A DNA stretch of 64,000 nucleotides from Phenylobacterium aquaticum (GTDB taxonomy: Bacteria; Pseudomonadota; Alphaproteobacteria; Caulobacterales; Caulobacteraceae). The translations under genes and the position numbers were made by a program. The stretch is taken from positions 1-64,000 of the forward strand of contig NZ_JALDPT010000019.1 in assembly GCF_022695515.1 (NCBI RefSeq). Direction: 5' to 3'. Shown piece by piece: positions 28,706-36,650 of this stretch (positions are counted from its first letter, which is position 1; every line of letters begins with the position of its first letter). The notes below the pieces were generated by a model that saw only the letters and a program-made list of their open reading frames with translations, had not been told where the DNA came from and made no database searches.

Positions 28706-28959
28706 GCGAGGCCCCCGATCGTCTCGACGATGTCGATCTCGTGGGTGACTGTGTGGCGATGCAGTTTCAGCCAGGCGCCGCAGCCGGCGGTGTGGCGCCA
28801 CAGCTCCCACGACCAGCCGCGGGGATTGTCGCGCTCATAGAGCCGGCTCACCGCCTCGGCCGGACTGGCGTCCAGGGACAGGACCGCATCGAGGGCGCGG
28901 TCGAAGACGAACTCGACCTGGGCGCGGGGGCCGCAATGGGGACAGACGATCCGCAGCAT
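28702..28959 (-). CDS. soxD: Sarcosine oxidase delta subunit
   Basis: 85-aa zinc-binding subunit. The expected ligands are visible: Cys6 and Cys9 in IVCPHCGPR, and His56 and Cys60 in WRHTAGCGAW. Residues such as LYERDNPRGWSWELWRHTAG are typical of the family. It lies between soxB and soxA, with the soxA start overlapping its stop. Confidence 0.92.
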   Translation of the reverse strand: MLRIVCPHCGPRAQVEFVFDRALDAVLSLDASPAEAVSRLYERDNPRGWSWELWRHTAGCGAWLKLHRHTVTHEIDIVETIGGLA

Positions 28960-30213
28960 CTAGCGATCCTGCGCCTTGGGGCGCGCCGGCCTCGTCGATG
29001 GTCGAGCCGTTGGCGAACCGCGCCAGATTGAACGGGGCGGCCAGCTCGTGGGCCCGGCCGGTCGCCAGGTGGTGGGCGTAAAGCGCGCCGGAGCCCGGCG
29101 TGGCCTTGAACCCGCCATAGCACCAGCCGCCGTTCAGATGCAGGCCCTCGATCGGGGTCTCGTCGATGATTGGCGAGCCGTCGAAGCTCATGTCGGTGGT
29201 GCCGGCCCAGCAGCGCAGCATGCGCAGCCGCGAGAGCGCGGGGACCAGCGCGATGGCCTGGCCGGCCACCTCCTCGGTGCGCAGCGCCATGCCGCGCTGG
29301 GAATAGGTGGGGTACATGTCCGGGTCGCCGCCCAGCACGATCTCGCCCTTGTCGGACTGGCTGATGTAGCAGTGGATCGATTGGGACATGATCACCGTGT
29401 CGATCATCGGCTTCACCGGCTCGGAGACGAAGGCCTGCAAGAGGTGGCTCTCGATCGGCAGCTTCAGGCCCGCGAGGCCCGCGACATGGCCGCTGTTTCC
29501 GGCCACGCAGATGGCGACCTTGTCGGCGGCGATCGCGCCCCGGCTGGTTTCGACGCCCTCGACCTTGCCCGCGCGACCGAGATGCCGGTGACTTCGCAGT
29601 TCTGCAGGATGTCGACGCCGAGCGCATCGGCGGCGCGGGCATAGCCCCAAGCGACGGCGTCATGGCGGGCCGTGCCGCCGCGCTTTTGGATCAGCCCGCC
29701 ATGGACCGGGAAGCGTGCGTCCGGCGACATATCCAGCACGGGGATCAGCCGGGCGACCTCGGCCCGCGTCATCAGCTCGGCGTCGATGCCCTGGGCGCGC
29801 AGGGCGTCGCCGCGCTGGGCCAACTGGGTCATGTCGGAGTCGGAGTGACCCAGGAAGACCGCGCCGCGCTGGCTGAACATGACGTTGTAGTTCAGCTCGT
29901 CGGTCATCCCCTCCCAGAGCTTGAGGGAATATTCCAGCATCCGCTGCAGCTGCGGCTGACGGTAGTTGGAGCGGACGATGGTGGTGTTGCGCCCGGTGTT
30001 GCCGCCGCCGATCCAGCCGCGCTCCAGCACGGCCACCGACTTCACCCCGTGATATTTCGCCAGGTTATAGGCGGTGGCCAGGCCATGGCCGCCGCCGCCG
30101 ATGACGACGATGTCGTAGCGGGGCTTGGGCTCCGGCGCGCGCCAGGCGCGGGGCCAGGACGTGTGGCCGGACAGGCCGGCGGTCAGCAGTCCCAGCGTCG
30201 AATAGCGCGCCAT
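28960..30213 (-). pseudogene. soxB: Sarcosine oxidase beta subunit, with two compensating frameshifts as sequenced
   Basis: FAD/FMN catalytic subunit that oxidises the N-methyl group of sarcosine. The N-terminal segment (from 30213) contains the FAD motif VVIGGGGHGLATAYNLAKYH, LERGWIGGGNTGRNTTIVRS and QRGAVFLGHSDSDM. Near 29575-29590 the homology moves to another frame (VETSRGAIAADKVAICVAGN ... GGWCYGGFKATPGSG). Near 28980 it returns to the first frame, giving the end PKAQDR and a TAG at 28960-28962 next to the soxD ATG. The two shifts cancel, so the corrected product is about 416 aa, normal length. Indels from sequencing are the simplest explanation. First gene of soxBDAG. Confidence 0.85.
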
Positions 30214-30305
30214 CTAGGCCCGCCCGCCCGCGGTCTCGATCATGCTGTTCGAAGAAGCGCCCATTTTTCGTCGATAGGCCCTGGGGCCCCGCGCGACCAG
30301 CCGCA

Positions 30306-30341
30306 AAAATTAGATCGGCGGGCGACAAAATTCGATTGGCG
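30306..30341. promoter_or_regulatory. Direct repeat in the soxB-purU divergent control region
   Basis: Two 15-bp units, AAAATTAGATCGGCG (30306-30320) and AAAATTCGATTGGCG (30327-30341), differ at two positions and are spaced 21 bp apart, two helical turns. They lie in the 192-bp gap between the divergent soxBDAG and purU genes, as expected for a tandem activator or repressor site coordinating both. The regulator is unknown. Confidence 0.5.
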
Positions 30342-30405
30342 CTGAGGGGCCGCCAAACCGTCTCCTGTCGACCCGGTCCGACGTGGCCGGACGAAAGGAT
30401 ACCTC

Positions 30406-31281
30406 GTGAAGGCCAAGCCCAAGACCCCCGAGAGCCGCTATGTGCTCATCCTGAAATGCCCGGACCGCAAAGGCGTGGTGGCGGCGGTCTCCGGCTTCCT
30501 GGCCGACAATGACGCCTCGATCCTGGAGTCCAACCATTTCAACGATGGCCTGGCCGACCAGTTCTACATGCGCACGGTGTTCCGGCCGGACGGCGCCATG
30601 CCGCCGATCGAGGCGATGCGGGCGGGGTTCGAGCTGATCGCCCAGCGGTTCTCCATGACCTGGTCGCTGCACGACGCTTCCGAACGGCCCCGGGTGCTGA
30701 TCGCGGTGTCAAAGTTTGGCCACTGCCTGTTCGACCTGCTGCACCGCTGGCGGGCGGGGCTGCTGCCGGCCGAGATCGTCGGCGTGGTGTCCAACCATGA
30801 CGACATGCGCTCGTTCACTGAATGGAGCGGCGTGCCCTATCACCACCTGCCGATCACCGCGGCGACCAAGGCCGAGCAGGAGGCCGCCTTCCTGGGGCTG
30901 GTCGAGGAGCTCAAGGTCGATCTGGTGGTGCTCGCCCGCTACATGCAGATCCTGTCGCCGCAGATGTGCGCCAGCCTCGATGGCCGCTGCATCAACATCC
31001 ACCACTCGTTCCTGCCGGGCTTCAAGGGCGCGAAGCCCTATCACCAGGCCCACGAGCGTGGGGTCAAGATCATCGGGGCGACGGCCCATTATGTGACGAC
31101 CGACCTCGACGAGGGGCCGATCATCGAACAGGACGTGCGCCGGGTGGACCACAGCCAGGATCCCGACCGGCTGGTGCAGATCGGCCGCGATGTGGAATGC
31201 GCTGTGCTCGCCCGCGCCGTCGCCTGGCACGTTGAGCGCCGGGTGCTGGTCGAGGGCGGCAAGACGATCGTCTTCGCCTAG
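30406..31281 (+). CDS. purU: Formyltetrahydrofolate deformylase
   Basis: 291-aa hydrolase converting 10-formyl-THF to formate and free THF. Start GTG 30406 has AAAGGA 7 nt upstream. N-terminal ACT domain (YVLILKCPDRKGVVAAVSGF, about 10-90), then a formyltransferase fold with INIHHSFLPGFKGAKPYHQA and the Asp in ATAHYVTTDLDEGPIIEQ. Beside a sarcosine oxidase its job is to recycle THF from one-carbon units released by demethylation, as in betaine-degrading bacteria. It overlaps the converging membrane-protein gene by 4 bp. Confidence 0.93.
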   Translation: MKAKPKTPESRYVLILKCPDRKGVVAAVSGFLADNDASILESNHFNDGLADQFYMRTVFRPDGAMPPIEAMRAGFELIAQRFSMTWSLHDASERPRVLIAVSKFGHCLFDLLHRWRAGLLPAEIVGVVSNHDDMRSFTEWSGVPYHHLPITAATKAEQEAAFLGLVEELKVDLVVLARYMQILSPQMCASLDGRCINIHHSFLPGFKGAKPYHQAHERGVKIIGATAHYVTTDLDEGPIIEQDVRRVDHSQDPDRLVQIGRDVECAVLARAVAWHVERRVLVEGGKTIVFA

Positions 31282-31706
31282 GCTTTCCGCCGCAGCGACA
31301 GGGCCAGGAAGACCAGGGTGATCGCGACGACGCCGACGCTGGCGTAGTGCTCGGGCGGGTGGTGGCCGCCCGCGCCCTTGAGGAACCAGCCGTCCAGCAG
31401 CATCAGGCCGCGCTCAAGGATGATCAGGGCCAGGAACAGCGGGGTGAGTGTGCGGTAGCGCAGGCCGATCACCACCTCCGCGACCCCGTGCGGGATCTGC
31501 AGGGCGCCGAACCAGGCGAAGACCGCGATGATGATGCGGGCCCTGTCGCCGAGATCGAGATGGGCGATCACCCGGGACCCGCCGTCCGGCAGGAAATAGT
31601 GGATGCAGCCGGGGACGATGGTCCCCACCCCCATCAGGACCAGCCACCAGGCCGAGATCGTCGCGCCGCGGTAGTCGCGGTTGGTGCTGTCGGGCAGGAG
31701 CGCCAT
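31278..31706 (-). CDS. Small integral membrane protein of unknown function
   Basis: 142 aa with about four predicted membrane spans (WWLVLMGVGTIVPGCIHYFL; IIIAVFAWFGALQIPHGVAE; LTPLFLALIILERGLMLLDG; VGVVAITLVFLALSL). Start ATG 31706 is preceded by GGAGAAG; a longer frame to 31982 is a shadow of the upstream gene. It sits 14 bp after another membrane-protein gene and is probably co-transcribed with it. I do not recognise the family. Confidence 0.7.
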   Translation of the reverse strand: MALLPDSTNRDYRGATISAWWLVLMGVGTIVPGCIHYFLPDGGSRVIAHLDLGDRARIIIAVFAWFGALQIPHGVAEVVIGLRYRTLTPLFLALIILERGLMLLDGWFLKGAGGHHPPEHYASVGVVAITLVFLALSLRRKA

Positions 31707-31720
31707 TGCGTCTTCTCCGT

Positions 31721-32359
31721 CTAGTCGAGGGCGCCCATCAGGAGGGCGATCTGGGCGAGGGCGGCGATGAGCGCGATCGATAGCCCGACCCAGTGGCGGG
31801 GGCTGGCCAGCGTCATGATCACCGGGCGGGTGGGGAAGGAGAAGGTCTGGGGCATGGCCGCGAACTTGAAGTCGTGGGCGCCGCCGAACCGCGGATCGGC
31901 CACCAGGATCGCCAGGTCCCGGCGGCTGCGGTAGCGCATATAGCCGATCAGGGTCCATTCCGGGCCGGGCTCGACCCCCCAAGCGTCGACATAGGGCCCG
32001 ATCTTGCGCGCCGCGATGGCGGGATGGCCGCCCCGCCGGAACAGGGCGGGCAGGAACACACGCGTATAGCCGTCCATGACCGCCCGGGCGGGCCGCATCT
32101 GGCCGGTCACCGGGTCGGCGACCTCGGTCGAGGCGACGCGGACCAGGTTGAGCATGAAGAACTCGCGCCCGTCATCGGCCTCCAGGAAGCTGCGGACCAC
32201 GGCGGGGTCATTGCGGTCGGTGTCGGGATTGTGCGCCCTGATCCTGGCCATGAGATCGTCGATCTCCTTGGGCTTCAGCGGGCCGCGCCAGTTCACGTAC
32301 CAGGCCAGGAACAGGCCATAGACGGCCAGGGCGACGCCCCAGACCCAGAAGGTATCCAT
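31721..32359 (-). CDS. Membrane-anchored protein of unknown function
   Basis: 212 aa. Start ATG 32359 is chosen because GGGAG lies upstream; the longer frame begins inside the TetR-side control region. An N-terminal membrane span (WVWGVALAVYGLFLAWYVNW) and a C-terminal pair of hydrophobic stretches (HWVGLSIALIAALAQIALLM) flank a soluble domain. That domain (FFMLNLVRVAS ... ILVADPRFGGAHDFKFAAMP) resembles DUF1330/antibiotic-monooxygenase-like ferredoxin-fold proteins. It follows a TetR gene on the same strand with a palindrome between them. The role is unknown. Confidence 0.7.
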   Translation of the reverse strand: MDTFWVWGVALAVYGLFLAWYVNWRGPLKPKEIDDLMARIRAHNPDTDRNDPAVVRSFLEADDGREFFMLNLVRVASTEVADPVTGQMRPARAVMDGYTRVFLPALFRRGGHPAIAARKIGPYVDAWGVEPGPEWTLIGYMRYRSRRDLAILVADPRFGGAHDFKFAAMPQTFSFPTRPVIMTLASPRHWVGLSIALIAALAQIALLMGALD

Positions 32360-32395
32360 CCCGCGCTCCCCTTGATTGGAGGGCAGGGTCACAAA

Positions 32396-32412
32396 TGACA
32401 GTATCTATGTCA
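32396..32412. promoter_or_regulatory. Candidate TetR operator
   Basis: Inverted repeat TGACA-GTATCTA-TGTCA in the AT-rich 68-bp gap between the TetR gene and the following membrane-protein genes. A related core, TATYGACATWG, occurs near 35104-35114 upstream of the dehalogenase gene, so the TetR may control both ends of the operon. By eye only. Confidence 0.4.
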
Positions 32413-32427
32413 ATATAGCCGCGAGCG

Positions 32428-33021
32428 TCAGCCGCCGGCGAGCAGGCGCTTCAGGGCGCGGGCCACGGTCGTCCGGGCCTGATCGACATCGAGCCCCTGG
32501 GTGCGGCGCAGGCGCAGCCAGCCGTCGATGGAGGCGATGAGATCGGCGGCGTCGGCGATCTCCGGCGCCGCCTTGGCCTCGGGCAGGAAGGCCAGGAGCT
32601 GGGCGCGCTGCTGGGCGGCGAAGGCGGCGCGGGCGCGTTGAAGGGTCGGCGAGCCGTGCAGGCGGATGTCGCCGGACAGATAGTACATGGTGATCAGCTC
32701 GAAGGTCCTGGCCCGCTGGCCCGTCAGGATCTCCAGACGCTGGTCGAGATCGCCCTGGGGCGCCGCCATCGGCGCCTCCTCGACCAGGGTGCGGATCTTG
32801 GCGTTCAGCTCGTCGAACAGGGACTCCATGTCCTGGAAGTGGCGGAAGACCGTGCGGTGGCCGACGCCGGCATGGACGGCGACCGCCTCGGAGGTCGGGT
32901 CGAGGTTCCCGCCGGCGATCATCTCCAGCACGGCGCTGACGATCCGCTCGCGGGTGCGCGCGCCGCGCTCGAAGCGGCCGTCGGGCTTGGTGTCCGCCGC
33001 CAGGGTCAGGGTGTCGCTCAT
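32428..33021 (-). CDS. TetR/AcrR family transcriptional regulator
   Basis: 197-aa regulator. HTH at about residues 20-65 (TRERIVSAVLEMIAGGNLDP ... GVGHRTVFRHFQDMESLFDE), followed by an all-alpha ligand-binding domain. Start ATG 33021 is preferred over 33057, which only adds residues without homology. It lies in a leftward run of dehalogenase, GST, TetR and two membrane proteins, and probably controls that run and itself. Ligand unknown. Confidence 0.88.
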   Translation of the reverse strand: MSDTLTLAADTKPDGRFERGARTRERIVSAVLEMIAGGNLDPTSEAVAVHAGVGHRTVFRHFQDMESLFDELNAKIRTLVEEAPMAAPQGDLDQRLEILTGQRARTFELITMYYLSGDIRLHGSPTLQRARAAFAAQQRAQLLAFLPEAKAAPEIADAADLIASIDGWLRLRRTQGLDVDQARTTVARALKRLLAGG

Positions 33022-33076
33022 CCGCTCGCCATAGGGGCGGGCGTGCAGGCCTGACAAGCGGTTCCGGCCTCGCGGG

Positions 33077-34069
33077 TCACTGAAGCAGGTCCAGGCAGCC
33101 CTCCGCCTGGAGAATCGCCTGCAGACCGGGCGCCTCGGCCGCCGAGGCGTAGCGGGCCTTCAGGGCCGCCAGCGAACGCGCGTGGTACTTCTGGGGGCCC
33201 TGGACATAGGCGCCGCCGGGCAGATCGACGCTGAAGCTTTCGGCCCCCTCGGCCAGGGCCTTCGCATTGGCGGTCGTCCAGGGCAGGAAGTAGCGGCCGA
33301 CATAGGCGAGGATCGGCGCGAGGGTGGGGGCGAGGCTGTCCCAGGTCTCGAAGCCGCCGTCCTGCCGGGGCTCCATCATCCGATGACACCAGTCGAGAAC
33401 CGCGGGCCCACGCGCGCGCATGCCTGCCCCGCAGGTCGGGTCAACCGAGGCCTCATAGAGCTGGCTCGCCAGGCCGAAATCGCCGAACGACGGCCGGGCG
33501 CCGAACAGATAGGGCCGGGTGGCGAGGTGCGCTTCGAGCAGGTCGAGCAGTTCGAAATAATAGCCGGTGATCAGCGGCGCGGTGGCGTCGCTGGAGCCCA
33601 CGAAGTGACCGCGTCCGCTCATGCGCTCCAGGATGAAGGCCGCCCTCTGGGCCACCTCCTCGGCGCTGGCGTGCGGGGCGCTGAGCCGGGCCAGGGTCTG
33701 GGCGGAGGCCAGCTTATCCACCTGGGCGTACCAGCGATGATGGAACATCAGCTTGTTGCCCCACTCGTCGCCGAACTCCTCAAGCAGCGCCGAGAGGAAG
33801 GCGAGGGCGGGGTCATCGGGATGGATCGAGGGCGTCGGATGCTTCGCCTCGACCGCCTCCATGATCGGGGTGGAGTCCTGCAGGCCCTCGTCATCCGGCG
33901 TGGCCACCGTCGGGACGATCGGCAGGCGGGCGTAGCGCTTGTAGTCCTCGTCGTTCTCGGCCCGGCGGGGGATCCAGGTGTGCGGAATCTGCTTGAAGCG
34001 GAAATAGGAGCGCACCTTCACCGAATAGGGCGACATCTCCGATCCGAAGATCCGATAGGGCTTGGTCAT
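33077..34069 (-). CDS. Long glutathione S-transferase-like protein, paralogue of 13286-14380
   Basis: 330 aa. Start ATG 34069 overlaps the dehalogenase stop (TGATG) and has AGGAAAG 5 nt upstream. Thioredoxin-like N-terminal domain (GSEMSPYSVKVRSYFRFKQI, LPIVPTVATPDD, QDSTPIMEAVEAKHP), then an alpha-helical domain with YLFGARPSFGDFGLASQLYE. About 90 extra C-terminal residues are shared with the paralogue. Coupling to a haloalkane dehalogenase suggests handling of an electrophilic or halogenated compound, but a catalytic Cys is not evident. Confidence 0.82.
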   Translation of the reverse strand: MTKPYRIFGSEMSPYSVKVRSYFRFKQIPHTWIPRRAENDEDYKRYARLPIVPTVATPDDEGLQDSTPIMEAVEAKHPTPSIHPDDPALAFLSALLEEFGDEWGNKLMFHHRWYAQVDKLASAQTLARLSAPHASAEEVAQRAAFILERMSGRGHFVGSSDATAPLITGYYFELLDLLEAHLATRPYLFGARPSFGDFGLASQLYEASVDPTCGAGMRARGPAVLDWCHRMMEPRQDGGFETWDSLAPTLAPILAYVGRYFLPWTTANAKALAEGAESFSVDLPGGAYVQGPQKYHARSLAALKARYASAAEAPGLQAILQAEGCLDLLQ

Positions 34070-35076
34070 CAGCTTTCCTCGGCGAGGCGGCGCAGGAAGA
34101 TCTCCGCGATCTCGCGCCCATGGGTGTCTTGCAGGAAGTGGCCGGCGTCCGGCAGCAGGTCGAAGCTGGCCTGGGGATAGAGGCCCGCCCACTGGCGGCC
34201 CCAGGCCTCGGTGAACACCGCGTCGGTTCCGCCCCAAATGAAGTGAACGGGCTTGCTCCAGGACTTGAGCGTCTCGAACCAGACCGCCTGGTCGGCGGCG
34301 GCCCCGCCCGTGGGATTGTCGAAGGGCAGGCTCAAGGGGAACCGGCGGGGCCCGGCCATCCCTTCGCGCCCTAGGCCCTCGAACGGGGCGTCATAGGCGC
34401 GGCGCACGGCGGCGGCGTCCGCGCTGAGCGGCGGCGGGGTCTTGGTGGTGATGATCCCGAACAGGTCTCGCGACTGCATGTGGCCCAGCGGCAGCATCAT
34501 GAACCAGCCGATCGACAGGGGATCGGGGATGTTGATCCCGAACAGGCCGTCGGTCTGCCACTGGCTGTTCCACTGACGCAGGGCGTCCGTGTAGGCGTAG
34601 CCCTCGTGATGCAGCCAGGTGTTCATCACCACCAGCCGGTCGAACCGCTCCGGCAAGGTCGCCGCCTGGGCCAAGCCGATCGGCCCGCCCCAGTCCTGGA
34701 CGAAGAGGGTGACGCCGGTCAGGTCGAGGGCCTCGACCAGGGCGCGATGGGCGGCGACATGGCGGGCGATCGAATACCAGCCGTCGTCGATCACCTTGTC
34801 CGAACGCCCGAAGCCGATGTGGTCGGCGGCGATGCAGCGCCACCCCTCGGCGACCAGGCGGGCGATGATGTGGCGGTTCAGGAAGCTCCAGGTCGGCATG
34901 CCGTGCATCAGCAGGGCGACGGGCCCGTCGCGCGGCCCCTCGTCCACATAGGCCAGCCTCAGGCCTTCGACGCTCAGATAGCGCGGGGCGTAGGCGAACT
35001 CCGGCAGGCCGGCGAAGGCCTCCTCCGATGTGCGGAGGAAGCGGACGCCGTCTGGAGTGCTCAGGGACTGGGTCAT
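34069..35076 (-). CDS. Haloalkane dehalogenase-like alpha/beta hydrolase
   Basis: 335 aa. The nucleophile elbow has Asp, not Ser: LFVQDWGGPIGLAQA, with the Trp next to it that helps bind halide. The oxyanion motif is LMHGMPTWSFLNR, the acid lies in FIWGGTDAVFTEAWG, and the catalytic His in LLPDAGHFLQD. These are the features of haloalkane dehalogenases, which hydrolyse a carbon-halogen bond to an alcohol and halide. Fluoroacetate dehalogenases and epoxide hydrolases share an Asp nucleophile, but the HGMPTWS/QDWGG pair favours haloalkanes. Start ATG 35076. First gene of a leftward operon with GST and TetR. Confidence 0.82.
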   Translation of the reverse strand: MTQSLSTPDGVRFLRTSEEAFAGLPEFAYAPRYLSVEGLRLAYVDEGPRDGPVALLMHGMPTWSFLNRHIIARLVAEGWRCIAADHIGFGRSDKVIDDGWYSIARHVAAHRALVEALDLTGVTLFVQDWGGPIGLAQAATLPERFDRLVVMNTWLHHEGYAYTDALRQWNSQWQTDGLFGINIPDPLSIGWFMMLPLGHMQSRDLFGIITTKTPPPLSADAAAVRRAYDAPFEGLGREGMAGPRRFPLSLPFDNPTGGAAADQAVWFETLKSWSKPVHFIWGGTDAVFTEAWGRQWAGLYPQASFDLLPDAGHFLQDTHGREIAEIFLRRLAEES

Positions 35077-35471
35077 GGCGTCAGACTATTCTAGTGGCAT
35101 AGGCAATGTCGATAGATAGCTGGTGGGCCGGCCACTGCGGGGACTGAGGTGGCCTATACTCAGTTTGGGGCAAGACGCCGCCCTCGGCGCGACGTTTGGA
35201 AAGGTCAAACGCCGGCGCGCCTCCGACCTGAAATTGCAATTTGCAATATAAGGGCGAGTTCTGGGCCGGCAGTTCCTCCGCATGATTTGAGGCGAGGAGC
35301 TTTCGGTACGAAAGACTCTCCTAATGGGCGAGCTGTGCTTGCCTTTATCGGGGTCATTGCCATGGTGAACGCTGGATGGTCGCCGTTTTACTGCGGCCTC
35401 CACTGACGGGGCCGCGGGGGTTGGGCCGTCGGGATTGAGGCGGGGGTGGCTTTGTCCAACGGGTGCGAGCG
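35077..35471. other. Gene-poor gap with hairpins, lower GC
   Basis: About 390 bp between divergent genes. It has more AT-rich tracts than the neighbourhood (AAATTGCAATTTGCAATATA near 35231). Two hairpins stand out: CGTTTG-GAAAGGT-CAAACG near 35192 and the compound stem GGAG-CTTTCG-GTA-CGAAAG-ACT-CTCC at 35296-35321. Short frames on both strands show no recognisable protein. It could hold the divergent promoters, a small RNA or a decayed insert. Confidence 0.4.
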
Positions 35472-36650
35472 ATGAGCGTCGGCGCGGCGCCGCGCGTGGT
35501 GGTCGCCGTGGGCACGCGGCCGGAGGCCATCAAGCTGTTCCCGGTCATCCGGGCGCTGAAGGCGGACCCGGACCTGAGGGTCACGGTCTGCGCGACCGGC
35601 CAGCATCGCCAAATCCTCGACCAGGCGCTGGAGATCGCCGGGATCGCTCCGGACGTGGATCTCGACGTCATGAAGCCCCGCCAGGGGCTGGACGCCCTGT
35701 CCGCCGCCCTGCTGACCGGCTTCGGCCAGATGCTCGACGAGGTCCAGCCGGACATGGTCGTGGTCCAGGGCGACACCACCACGGCGGCGATGTGCGCCCT
35801 GTCCTCGCACTATCGGCGCATCCCGGTGGCGCATGTGGAGGCCGGGCTGCGCTCTGGAGACCTGCATCATCCCTGGCCGGAGGAGGCCAACCGCCGGATG
35901 GTCGGCCAGATCGCGGCCCTGCACTTCGCCCCGACCCAGAGCGCGGCGGAAAACCTGCTGCGCGAGAACATCGGCGCCGACGCCGTGCATGTGACCGGCA
36001 ATACGGTGATCGACGCGCTGTATCTGACGCTGGCCGAAATGGACCGGCTCGACCACCTGACCGCCGAGGTGCGCCAGATCCTGGCGGAGGCGCAGGGGCG
36101 CCGCATCATCCTGGCGACCACCCATCGGCGGGAGAATTTCGGCGGCGGCCTGGAGCAGATCGCCCTGGCGCTCGAGCATCTGGCCCGGCGGCCCGATGTG
36201 ATGGTTGTGGCCCCGGTGCATCCCAATCCGCAGGTGACCCGGGTGATGGGCCGGCTGGGCGACCATCCCAATATCCGCCTGATGCCGCCTCAGACCTATG
36301 TGCCGTTCCTGCATCTGATGGCGCATTGCGATCTGATCCTGACCGACTCCGGCGGCGTGCAGGAGGAGGCGCCGGCGCTCGCCAAGCCGGTGCTGGTGCT
36401 GCGCGACAAGACCGAGCGGCCCGAGGGGATCGCGGCGGGCACCGCGCGGCTGGTGGGCGCCAACGCCGCAGTCATCATCGCTGAGACCGAGCGCCTGCTC
36501 GACGATCCCGCCGCCTATGCGCGCATGGCCGGCGCGGGCAGCCCCTATGGCGACGGTCTGGCGGCCGGGCGGATCGCGGCGGTCATCCGCGCGGACCTGG
36601 AGGCCCGCGGCCGCCTGCCGGCCGTCCACAGCGACGCCCGGGTGGCCTGA
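35472..36650 (+). CDS. wecB: UDP-N-acetylglucosamine 2-epimerase (non-hydrolysing)
   Basis: 392 aa. Interconverts UDP-GlcNAc and UDP-ManNAc in the cytoplasm. GT-B fold motifs: VAVGTRPEAIKLFPVIRALK, VVVQGDTTTAAMCAL, VAHVEAGLRSGD, ILATTHRRENFGGGLEQI and LILTDSGGVQEEAPAL. ATG 35472 is chosen over GTG 35463, with neither having a strong ribosome site. The stop overlaps the next ATG (TGATG, 36648-36652). With the downstream deacetylase-like protein and the NfrB-like glycosyltransferase it likely supplies UDP-ManNAc for an exopolysaccharide. Confidence 0.93.
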   Translation: MSVGAAPRVVVAVGTRPEAIKLFPVIRALKADPDLRVTVCATGQHRQILDQALEIAGIAPDVDLDVMKPRQGLDALSAALLTGFGQMLDEVQPDMVVVQGDTTTAAMCALSSHYRRIPVAHVEAGLRSGDLHHPWPEEANRRMVGQIAALHFAPTQSAAENLLRENIGADAVHVTGNTVIDALYLTLAEMDRLDHLTAEVRQILAEAQGRRIILATTHRRENFGGGLEQIALALEHLARRPDVMVVAPVHPNPQVTRVMGRLGDHPNIRLMPPQTYVPFLHLMAHCDLILTDSGGVQEEAPALAKPVLVLRDKTERPEGIAAGTARLVGANAAVIIAETERLLDDPAAYARMAGAGSPYGDGLAAGRIAAVIRADLEARGRLPAVHSDARVA

